A DNA stretch of 64,000 bases, from assembly GCF_006265175.1 (NCBI RefSeq), contig NZ_VDCQ01000035.1, positions 1 to 64,000 of the forward strand, in the 5' to 3' direction. The notes under the pieces are model-generated. The model searched no databases. It was not told where the DNA came from and saw only the letters and a list, made by a program, of their open reading frames with translations. Made by a program: the position numbers and the translations under genes. The DNA comes from Paenibacillus hemerocallicola (GTDB lineage Bacteria > Bacillota > Bacilli > Paenibacillales > NBRC-103111). Below are positions 36,116 through 43,974 of the stretch, piece after piece. Every line of letters starts with the position of its first letter. Positions within the stretch are counted from its first letter, which is position 1.

Positions 36116-37456
36116 TCACTTTTTCAATTCCGCCGCAATTAACTTTGCGGCATCCTCATCCGCCTGGCGCAGTGCCGTATTCAAATCGAGCTCTCCCTTT
36201 TGCAGCTTCAGTCCGTAGGTCGTGTACAGATCGATCAGCTTTGCGTCGTAAAGCGCTTTGGGAGCGTTCGGCGCAAATTTTTTCTCAAACACGGCCTTCA
36301 GGTTTTTATCCTTGAACGGCGATTCCGTTCCGAACGTTTTCAACACGTCGTCGCTTTTCAGCACCGGCATAATGCCTTTTCGGGCCAATTCCATCTGAAA
36401 CTCGTCGGACACCATATATTTCAATACTTCCATTGCGGCCGCCTTGCTCTTGGACGTTTTCGTAATGCCGAAGTAGGTCGGATAAGAAGGTGAGCCCGTA
36501 TTCGGGAGGTTGGTGAAAGAGGGCAATGCGACGATATCCCAGTTGAATGCCTTTAGCTGCTGCTCCCATGCGTAGATCAAGCTGGACAAATAAGGAAACA
36601 TCGCTACCCTCTGCTTATCGGTAAAGTCGTATATATCCGGAATTTTCCCCGATGTTTTCATGTAATCGGTGACGACCGGATCCTGGAAAGGGTCCATGAA
36701 CAGAGTTTGGTAGAACGTTTTCCAGCGCTCGTCCTTATTGATCGTCGGCGCGTTGGCAGCCAGATCGGCATTCGGGATCGAGAGCGGATTCAGCCGGAAC
36801 ATATGCTTCTGGGAATGGGTCAAGCCGAAATAGGAAACGCCGCCTTCGCTGCGGGCCATCTTCTTTGCCGTCGCGATCGTTTCCTCCCAAGTGGCGTTCG
36901 ATTTCGGATACGGTACGCCGAACTTGTCGAAAAGCGTCTTGTTGTAATAAAGGACGAGATTGCTGGTGAAGATGGGCAAACCGTACATTTTCCCGCCGGA
37001 AGCCTGCTTCACCGCTTCGATAATGGTCGGCTCGAACTTGTTCAGGTCGACCTTGTGCTCGCGGATCAGGTCGGTCATGTCGTACTCGAGCGCGGCCGGC
37101 ATCATGAAGTTCTCATAATTCCCGATCGATTGGAAGAAAATGTCGAACGTAGTGTTGGTCGCAATCATTTGCTCTAGCGTGATGCCTTGGCTTTGAATGT
37201 ACTTGATCGTATATTCGGGAAACTTCTGGCGCAGCGTATTGCCGAAACGGTAGTCGAAGCTTTCCGTCGGATCGTTGTTGTTCGAATAAAACACGACTTC
37301 CGCCGGTTCTCTTTTGACAGGCGTTTGCGCCTCCGGCCGGGCGGAATCCGAATCGGATCCCCCCCGCTTTCCTCCGTTTTCGCCCGAGCAGGCCGACGCC
37401 AATACTACGGTGGCAAGCATAATTGCAACCGGTGCGACATTCTTTTTGGCAAACAT
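36116..37456 (-). CDS. Extracellular solute-binding lipoprotein, family 1 (glycan operon)
   Basis: 446 residues from the ATG at 37456 (GGGGAG six bases upstream). Lipobox ASAC (Cys23), then a Gly/Lys/Ser linker. LVLYYNKTLFDKFGVPYPKS and the ending NTALRQADEDAAKLI match the SBPs at 4067 and 11678. It should bind an oligosaccharide released outside the cell. It starts 14 bases after the heparinase-like gene and precedes the beta-helix gene. No permease is in the operon, as in the other two modules. Confidence 0.9.
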   Translation of the reverse strand: MFAKKNVAPVAIMLATVVLASACSGENGGKRGGSDSDSARPEAQTPVKREPAEVVFYSNNNDPTESFDYRFGNTLRQKFPEYTIKYIQSQGITLEQMIATNTTFDIFFQSIGNYENFMMPAALEYDMTDLIREHKVDLNKFEPTIIEAVKQASGGKMYGLPIFTSNLVLYYNKTLFDKFGVPYPKSNATWEETIATAKKMARSEGGVSYFGLTHSQKHMFRLNPLSIPNADLAANAPTINKDERWKTFYQTLFMDPFQDPVVTDYMKTSGKIPDIYDFTDKQRVAMFPYLSSLIYAWEQQLKAFNWDIVALPSFTNLPNTGSPSYPTYFGITKTSKSKAAAMEVLKYMVSDEFQMELARKGIMPVLKSDDVLKTFGTESPFKDKNLKAVFEKKFAPNAPKALYDAKLIDLYTTYGLKLQKGELDLNTALRQADEDAAKLIAAELKK

Positions 37457-37470
37457 GTCGAACTCCCCCT

Positions 37471-40400
37471 TCATGATTTACGGGTTTCCCCTCTGACGAT
37501 CAAATGTGATAATGGTATACGGAAAACTGCGCCTTCGGCAATGTCGTACACGTATCCTTTGGCAAAATCGTTCGCATCGGCGTACCGTCTCACCAAGGAC
37601 GCTTCCCCGATATCGACGCGGTAGCGGTTGCCGCCGAGTCGTTCGACATGCTCGATCCGATAAGCCGCATTGCGAATCCCGTCATTGACGACATAGACAT
37701 ACCGGCCGATCCAGTCGGCAGACGTATCGTAGGCGCCATCTCCGGGCAGAGTGTCCAGTTCCACCTCGAGAAAGTTGCGAAAGGAAAGCTCCCGCGTGAA
37801 ATCGACGACCGTTCCCGACGCAAACGTGCGGCTATCGCCGGAATAGTCCGAGAACCGGCCGTCATTGGCATATATAAACACTTCGAGACCGTCCCGCTCC
37901 GCATATACGCCGAAACATCCGGCAAACTTCAGCGTCCCGTCCACAATGTACTCGGTATCGGACGACAGCGTACAGACGACCGTATCCGTCCTGCCGCCTT
38001 CAAGCCCGATTCGGATCGCTCTCGCTTCGAAATTCCCCGCAACCGTTCCGTCAGCCCTTCTCACCTCCAGCGGTTCGATAGACCGGATAAACCGGCGGTC
38101 CCGATATGGCTCTATAACGGAGCTGAAAATCGATTCGAGATGTTCCCCTTGCCGGTGCGCGATGACATACTTCAAGGCTGGCGGGTTGGTCGGCTTCTGC
38201 GGGGGCACGCCGTCGGCCAAAGCAACGTCGTCGTACGAGCCAAGCATCGTCAATCGCAGGTGAACGTCCTTCGCGTCCGGCGAAAGGCCGCGAAAGTCAA
38301 CGACCGCCCAATCGACGCTGAACCGGTCGGGAGGATTGGTGTCGCGTTCCATATTTTCCAGATAGTGGTAGCCGCTGCCCTGATACAGCTTCTCCGCCGG
38401 ATCGGCGTCGTTCGGAACCCCGTACGGCACATCCGGACCGGCGTAAGTTCCGACGAATTGCCCGGTCTCGTCCGTCTGCGGCACGAGACGCAGTCCTTCG
38501 ACGCTAACGTCGCCTACTGTCCCGTGGAAGCTGTAGCGATGGTCGCCGCCCCCCTTGACGCGAAAAAAATCGACGGTGTAACTTTGAGCCTCATCCACAC
38601 GGATCATAGCTGTCGTCCGCCGGTACATGTCCGTGTGCGGATACGACTGCGGATCCTCCACCTCGATCAGCAGCACCTGCGGACCGTCGTCGAAATGACG
38701 CGGTAAGCCTACCCAGGACCCATTCTGCTTCCGGTTGTCCACGACTACCGTATTGTGACTGATCGTATTGTTTTCCCATTCATGCCGCTTCGGCCACAAC
38801 CCCGTTGCTTCCGGGTATCCGAGGTCGGGGCTCAAATCGAGCCCGAAGGCGTGTACGCCGATATTCAGCTTGTCGCGATGGGCATGGCTCGTACCCGAAC
38901 GTCCGTAATACATCCATAGGTCCCGCCTCGTATCTCCGAAGTCGGGGTCCGCCTTGTCTCCGTCCCGCAGAACGGCGAAGCCGAAGCCGGTCATATTCTC
39001 GCTCCGGGGCTTCCACTCGCCGTGCGTCTCGATCTCATGCCTGATTTCGTCCGCGAGGCGGTCCGCTTCTTCCGAGAATATGTCGCCGTGAATGCCTTCG
39101 GTCGAATTTCCGTTCAGAAAATAGGCGACCTGAGCCATGATCGGTTCGCGATAAAGCTCGTAGGCTTTCACGGCGACCTTCGGATCGATCAGGCGGAAGG
39201 CGTTGCCGGTCAGCCCCGTATCCCCGATCTGGGCCGTGTATTGGTCAAGCATAATGAGCGGAAGCTGGGAGTGGAACATACGCTTCAGCCTTATGTTCCG
39301 GTACAAATCGGCGCCCTCGAACCCGCTGTCGTATCCGGACAATATATCGGAAATGAGAACATAGCCTTCCAGCCAGCCGCTATTGTAGCCGGGCGAGCCT
39401 TCGTCGCCGTGGCCGTCCCTGTCCACGAGATTGACGAGCGAGGCCAGCATGTCGCCGCCGGATATATGATGGACGGGCTTCTTCAAATACGCTCCCGATC
39501 GGAATACGAATTGCAGCCACTCCTCCGTCGTACCGGGCTCGTCGAGCACGACGGCCGCCATCGCCAGAGCGCTTTGGTGGTAGCCCGTGTTGCCGCGGAT
39601 ACGCGCGGTTTTCACACCCGGATACACTTCCCGGATAATGCCATTCTCGATGTTCAGGCGGATCGCCTCCGCCGAGCTTTTCGGATTGTCCAGGCCGTAC
39701 CGGCGCGCTTTTTCCTGCAGGAAGCCGATCGTTTCCCCATCGCCCATCATCGGGTAAAACGCGTCGTAAGCGCTTGCGTACAATTTGACGAGACGGGTTT
39801 CCCATATCGAGCCGATCGTTTTGCCGAGACCGTCGCCGCCATGAGAATTGAGGAATACGGTTTTGTCGTACGGCAACGTATCCATATCTGGATAAACGTC
39901 CGCGATCCGGTCCAGCATGATAACTCCTATCCGAGCATAGCGGATATCGCCCGTGTACAGATAAGCGTCGCGAAGGCCGGTTAGTACGTCCATGACCAAG
40001 TTTTTCCACAAGAAATGATGGTAATAGGCGACGAATGTCCACCGGTTTCCTTGTTCGTCCTCCCAGCCGAAGCCGTCGTCGACACCCCACGATTCCCCTT
40101 TGTCGGGGCAGAGTGTATTTACGAGCAGTCGTCGGTCCGCCAAGCGCGGATCGAATATACCGTGCCGATCGAGACCGCTGGCGTAATAGGCGGCGAAGTC
40201 GTTGGTCGGAAATTTGCAGCCGCTGCTCGGATCCGTTATTTTCCAAGGCTCGTTCAGATCAAGCGTGTAGCCGTAAGGGCCGTAAAGGGCGAGAAACGAT
40301 TTCCCGGTAACGGGCGAGCCTTCCGCTTGGTTCGTAGCATAGCTCCGCGGAACGGACTGGGGAGGAATCAAGCTCCACCAGAAGTCCGCTCCGCGCGCCA

Positions 40401-40536
40401 AAGCATCGTCCGCCTTGGCGGCCGCCCGCTCCTTCATGTCGCGGGCCCATCCGCAGCTTGCGATATTCGCCCGCGCGCTGGCGACTTTGCTTGGGGTATA
40501 CAGGGTGACCCGGCGCTTTGCGTTCGTTACAACCAT
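37471..40536 (-). CDS. Heparinase II/III-like polysaccharide lyase
   Basis: 1021 residues, no signal peptide. The N-terminal half is an alpha/alpha-toroid-like region (YHHFLWKNLVMDVLTGLRDA, NTGYHQSALAMAAVVLDEPG). Near residue 548 comes YYGRSGTSHAHRDKLNIGVH, the heparinase II/III-type active-site segment, followed by DLSPDLGYP and a large beta-sandwich C-terminal half. Such lyases cut acidic polysaccharides or oligosaccharides by beta-elimination; without export it would act on imported fragments. It lies 25 bases after the DegT-type relic and 14 before the SBP. It is longer than most heparinase-like proteins (about 600-800), through N- and C-terminal extensions. The ribosome site is weak. Confidence 0.82.
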   Translation of the reverse strand: MVVTNAKRRVTLYTPSKVASARANIASCGWARDMKERAAAKADDALARGADFWWSLIPPQSVPRSYATNQAEGSPVTGKSFLALYGPYGYTLDLNEPWKITDPSSGCKFPTNDFAAYYASGLDRHGIFDPRLADRRLLVNTLCPDKGESWGVDDGFGWEDEQGNRWTFVAYYHHFLWKNLVMDVLTGLRDAYLYTGDIRYARIGVIMLDRIADVYPDMDTLPYDKTVFLNSHGGDGLGKTIGSIWETRLVKLYASAYDAFYPMMGDGETIGFLQEKARRYGLDNPKSSAEAIRLNIENGIIREVYPGVKTARIRGNTGYHQSALAMAAVVLDEPGTTEEWLQFVFRSGAYLKKPVHHISGGDMLASLVNLVDRDGHGDEGSPGYNSGWLEGYVLISDILSGYDSGFEGADLYRNIRLKRMFHSQLPLIMLDQYTAQIGDTGLTGNAFRLIDPKVAVKAYELYREPIMAQVAYFLNGNSTEGIHGDIFSEEADRLADEIRHEIETHGEWKPRSENMTGFGFAVLRDGDKADPDFGDTRRDLWMYYGRSGTSHAHRDKLNIGVHAFGLDLSPDLGYPEATGLWPKRHEWENNTISHNTVVVDNRKQNGSWVGLPRHFDDGPQVLLIEVEDPQSYPHTDMYRRTTAMIRVDEAQSYTVDFFRVKGGGDHRYSFHGTVGDVSVEGLRLVPQTDETGQFVGTYAGPDVPYGVPNDADPAEKLYQGSGYHYLENMERDTNPPDRFSVDWAVVDFRGLSPDAKDVHLRLTMLGSYDDVALADGVPPQKPTNPPALKYVIAHRQGEHLESIFSSVIEPYRDRRFIRSIEPLEVRRADGTVAGNFEARAIRIGLEGGRTDTVVCTLSSDTEYIVDGTLKFAGCFGVYAERDGLEVFIYANDGRFSDYSGDSRTFASGTVVDFTRELSFRNFLEVELDTLPGDGAYDTSADWIGRYVYVVNDGIRNAAYRIEHVERLGGNRYRVDIGEASLVRRYADANDFAKGYVYDIAEGAVFRIPLSHLIVRGETRKS

Positions 40537-40561
40537 TCGTTCATTCTCAACTCGCTTTCGG

Positions 40562-41763
40562 TTAAGACTGCAGATGACGGACTACTTTGCGGACCGCATG
40601 AGCGACGTCGTAGATGTCGCGTTCTTCGGCAAGCAGCACCCGTTGGCTCAACCACAGCACTTCCTTGTCGCTCGCACGTTCGCTGTTGGGGCAATCCCAT
40701 ACTTGCTTACGCCCCGTCCATCGCTGAGTTTCTTCCACGATTGCCGTGTTCCGATTCAATGGAACATACCCCCCGCTCACCGGTATGCCTTCGGCGTTTA
40801 TTTTCCCGATCACCTCCTTCTTGTCTATCGGTCGGCCAGCTCCGGCGCCAGCCTGAACATATATAGGTGGTACGCATGCCTCGTCTGCAAAAGCCCCCGT
40901 CTCATCACCCCGATGTCTTCAATCTCCTCAAGCAATTGCGTCAGCAGCTCCGCATTGCGCTCCCGATGCCGAAGCTGCTCCTCGAGCCTCGTCAGTTGGC
41001 CGAGAAGAACGGCAGCCTGGAATTCCGTCATCCGCAAATTCCAGCCGATCCTCTCGTGCTGATACCATTCTCCCCCGCGCACGCGGCCCACGTTGGCGAG
41101 CGACCACGCCGCATCGGCAAGCTTGTCGTCGTTCGTGATCAGCATCCCGCCTTCTCCGGCCGTCAAATTTTTGCTGCTCTGAAAGCTGATGCTCCCGATA
41201 TCCCCCAACGCCCCTACCGGCTTCCCATCCCATTCCGCTCCGATGGCTTGGGCGGAATCTTCGATCAAGACGAGGCCGTGTCGCACGGCAATCGCCTTCA
41301 ACCGGGTCATGTCGGCTGGCGCTCCGGCAATATGCACCGCTACGATCGCTTTCGTTCTCGGCGTGACCAGCCGTTCGATCCGTTCGGGATCGAGCAGCAG
41401 CGTATCGGGCTCGACATCGGCGAAGACGGGAATCGCGCCGAACAGCAGCGCGGAGGTCGCTGTGGCGATAAACGTGTACGAGGGCATAATGACCTCGTCG
41501 CCGGGCTGTACGCCGGCTGCCTTTAAAGCTACTGTCAGAGACAGCGTCCCGTTCACCATCGTTATCCCATGTTTCGCCCCGTGGAGCGCCGCGATTTTCT
41601 CTTCCAGCTCCGGCAGCTTGCTCCGGTTCGCCCCGCCCCACTTGCCCGAACGCAGCGCTTCCAGCAGCAGCCGTTCCTCCGTCTCGCCGAATACCGGCCA
41701 TAACGGGAATTCTGCGGCTCTAACCGGCTTTCCTCCATCACAAGCCAACAAATCCGTTTTCAT
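40562..41763 (-). pseudogene. DegT/DnrJ/EryC1-type sugar aminotransferase, frameshifted
   Basis: The first frame (ATG at 41763, good GGGGAG site) covers residues 1-312: the PLP-binding region with IEDSAQAIGAEW and the lysine segment SFQSSKNLTAGEGGMLITND, ending LAPELADR then TAG near 40825. The rest of the enzyme (KEVIGKINAEGIPVSGGYVP, LNRNTA, up to RHLQS) follows at once in another frame. A single-base change near 40825 would restore a protein of about 400 residues, the normal family length. These enzymes transfer amino groups to keto-sugars or cyclitols. Either this is a recent inactivation or a sequencing error; the otherwise good conservation argues for a recent event. It sits between the deacetylase and the lyase of the operon. 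Confidence 0.82.
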
Positions 41764-41779
41764 CTTGCTCCCCCTTATT

Positions 41780-41881
41780 GGGCGCGATCAAAAAAATGGC
41801 GGACCTCATGTTGTCCGATCATACGCGTCACTACGCTTTTTTCGGACAACCAATTGGTCTATTTTTTTTGATCGCGCCTTA
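41780..41881 (-). repeat. Dispersed palindromic element B, copy 2
   Basis: The reverse complement of 19611-19713 with only a few differences. The end repeats are GGCGCGATCAAAAAA and its complement; the inner arms are at 41810-41818 and 41842-41850. It fills the gap between the deacetylase and aminotransferase genes. Its last three bases (41879-41881) are the TAA stop codon of the deacetylase, so the insertion has set or replaced that gene's end. Confidence 0.8.
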
Positions 41882-43630
41882 GTATAGCGACGTATGCATG
41901 GCAAGGCGTGTCGTAGTTCGGATCGTCGGTACGCCATAGCGCTCCGCGCTTGTCGATGCGTGCAGCTGCCGTGCGTCTGCTCCCTCCGGAATCGGAATAT
42001 ACAGCACCGCTTCGAGCTTCTCCGCCTCATCCGTCTTGGCTGCCACGGAGATTTCCCCGTCGTCCGCGGCGCTTGCGATACGCAGGCCGCGCCTGGCGCG
42101 CTCCCAGTCGTTTATCCGCTTTCCGGTCCAAAATTCGAAGCCTCGCGCCTTCGCTTCCCGAACCGTGCGCTTGAACGCTTCCCGAACCGGTGGTTTTTGA
42201 TGCAGATGCACTTGATGGAACAGGAAATGGGCAACCCCTTCAACACTGCGCACCGTCTCCAGAAAAGGAACGATTACGCTCGTATCGGTCCATTTGCCAT
42301 GATCCATGTCCTGGGTCAAAAAGCCGATCTCCAGCACGTTATAGATCCGGTTTCGTTCATCCGACCAAGCGATCGGACGGTAAGGGTGGCACGTTCCGAA
42401 TAAGAAGCCGACATTCCCTTTCTTGCTCGGCCCTCTCGTCTGGTCGCTCTCGATACCGTACATTTCGCACCAGCGGAACAGCTCGCCCCAGCCTTCGAAG
42501 CGGGTAACGTGGTTTTTGTTCGACACGACGGCCGTGTCGCTCGCAACCGATCTCAAATGGTCCAGCTGGCGCTTGAATTCGGCTTCGGCCCAGTAGCAGT
42601 TCCGGTCGATCGCGTTGTAGTGGAACGCGATTTCATGGCCGTCCCGCTCGATCCGGTCATACAGCTGCCGGCTGTAACCGCTCTCGATCATGCACCAGGT
42701 CGAGCGGATGCCGCACTCCTTCATCAGCCCGAGTGTAGTGACGCCATGCTCCTCGTCATTGCCGTCGCTGTCGTGGGAAATCATCGCGACCGCCTCGACG
42801 CCCGGCGGCCAATAGCCGATATACGGCACGCTCCAGCCATGTTCGGCCGCACGCCGAACGATATGTCCGATTAGCGCCTCGCGCCATTCGTCGGCGTACG
42901 GGTAAGCGAAATAGGGAGCACCCGTCTCGCTGATCAGCCGATCGCGTTCCCAGCATTGCTCGATAGAATCGTCCGCCTTCAAAATTCCGTCGTTTACGGA
43001 AGCGGTGCCATCCGGCGCCGGAGCGCCATCCTCCGCGAGCGGCGCGGACCCTTGCTGCAGCTTCACGATTGTCGTCAGCAGCCCGACCGACCACCGATCG
43101 ACAAAGCCGGAGCCGACTTGAAAATGGAGCAGCGCGGGAAGAACGTCATCATTTGCAACGTTTCGCACCGCGTCCAAGCGGATTTCCCCCAGTTTTTCAG
43201 CCGCAGCGACGTCATCCCCGAATGGCTGCCAGGGCAAAGCATCGAGAAAGCGCAGCGGTCGAGCGTCCGTGCTTTCCGTTCCTTTCTCGCGGGAGTGGAA
43301 ATACGCATACCCGGATTGGTGCCGGGGCATCTTGACATATCCGAGTCTCGCTGCCATCCGGTTCAGATTGGCGAACAAGACGACGCCCCCTCCCTCGTTG
43401 GCGAAGCGGTACAAAACCTCGACTGTAGCCTCGTTCTCGGCGGCCAAGGCAATCAATACAAGATCGTAGCGGCTTCGCACCAAGTCGTCCAACCGTTCCG
43501 GCGTCTCATAGGTGATTCCCCGATGAGTCAACAGTTCCTCCAAGTAAGTTTCAAATACGTTCATTCCGTACTGCCAACGAGCTTCTGCGACTTTCCGATC
43601 GAACCAAACCGCGATTCGCGCCAGTTTCAT
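41879..43630 (-). CDS. Polysaccharide deacetylase-like protein with N-terminal amidotransferase-like fold
   Basis: 583 residues from the ATG at 43630 (GGGGA six bases upstream). Residues about 1-120 look like a class I amidotransferase-like fold (YDLVLIALAAENEATVEVLY, NEGGGVVLFANLN). The region from about 280 resembles NodB-type deacetylases: AVAMISHDSDGNDEE in place of the metal-binding TFDDG, and DGHEIAFHYNAID in place of HTxxH, so ligands are unusual. It is likely to act on an N- or O-acylated sugar, but glycosidase-like or regulatory roles remain possible. First gene of the glycan operon. Its stop codon lies inside the palindromic element. Confidence 0.65.
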   Translation of the reverse strand: MKLARIAVWFDRKVAEARWQYGMNVFETYLEELLTHRGITYETPERLDDLVRSRYDLVLIALAAENEATVEVLYRFANEGGGVVLFANLNRMAARLGYVKMPRHQSGYAYFHSREKGTESTDARPLRFLDALPWQPFGDDVAAAEKLGEIRLDAVRNVANDDVLPALLHFQVGSGFVDRWSVGLLTTIVKLQQGSAPLAEDGAPAPDGTASVNDGILKADDSIEQCWERDRLISETGAPYFAYPYADEWREALIGHIVRRAAEHGWSVPYIGYWPPGVEAVAMISHDSDGNDEEHGVTTLGLMKECGIRSTWCMIESGYSRQLYDRIERDGHEIAFHYNAIDRNCYWAEAEFKRQLDHLRSVASDTAVVSNKNHVTRFEGWGELFRWCEMYGIESDQTRGPSKKGNVGFLFGTCHPYRPIAWSDERNRIYNVLEIGFLTQDMDHGKWTDTSVIVPFLETVRSVEGVAHFLFHQVHLHQKPPVREAFKRTVREAKARGFEFWTGKRINDWERARRGLRIASAADDGEISVAAKTDEAEKLEAVLYIPIPEGADARQLHASTSAERYGVPTIRTTTRLAMHTSLY

Positions 43631-43676
43631 AAGCGGTCCCCCAATGACGGTCATAGCCATTTTGTGTTACATTCAT

Positions 43677-43697
43677 AAACCGGAATCATACCGGTTT
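43677..43697. promoter_or_regulatory. Inverted repeat O1 upstream of the deacetylase gene
   Basis: AAACCGG-N7-CCGGTTT, a perfect 7-7-7 inverted repeat 46 bases upstream of the operon's first start codon. A matching site lies at 43821. It is a candidate operator of the divergent GntR-type regulator. Confidence 0.65.
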
Positions 43698-43820
43698 ACA
43701 TACTTCATACTTGTGTTTCCACCGAAAAATTACTACTTTCTCGAGTAATTCAAAGGAAAAACGGCCGTTTTTTCACTTTACAAAACGACAAACATTAAAC
43801 TCCTTTCGTGCGAAATCATT

Positions 43821-43841
43821 AAACCGGTATTTAACCGGTTG
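43821..43841. promoter_or_regulatory. Inverted repeat O2 between the operon and its regulator
   Basis: AAACCGG-TATTTAA-CCGGTTG, the same half-sites and spacing as O1 with one mismatch. Its centre is 144 bases from that of O1, which would allow DNA looping. It is 134 bases before the regulator's ATG. Confidence 0.65.
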
Positions 43842-43909
43842 AGTTTGAGTATATACCGTTTCGAAACGGATGACAAGGAAAAAATGAATGTCTCTTCTCT
43901 AAAGGGATG

Positions 43910-43939
43910 TTGTATTGTTCCGGTCCGCTTTGCTACAAT
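43910..43939 (+). promoter_or_regulatory. Probable promoter of the GntR-SBP regulator
   Basis: TTGTAT (43910-43915), an 18-base spacer and TACAAT (43934-43939) form a reasonable sigma-A-type promoter 36 bases upstream of the start codon. Confidence 0.45.
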
Positions 43940-43974
43940 AGCAATACTATGATTTTAGAAAAGGATAGGTTTCC

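Noticed and set aside
35046-36218. A 390-residue open frame on the plus strand
   Set aside because: Shadow of the beta-helix gene at 34116-36089.
37648-38706. A 352-residue open frame on the plus strand
   Set aside because: Shadow of the heparinase-like gene, without motif or ribosome site.
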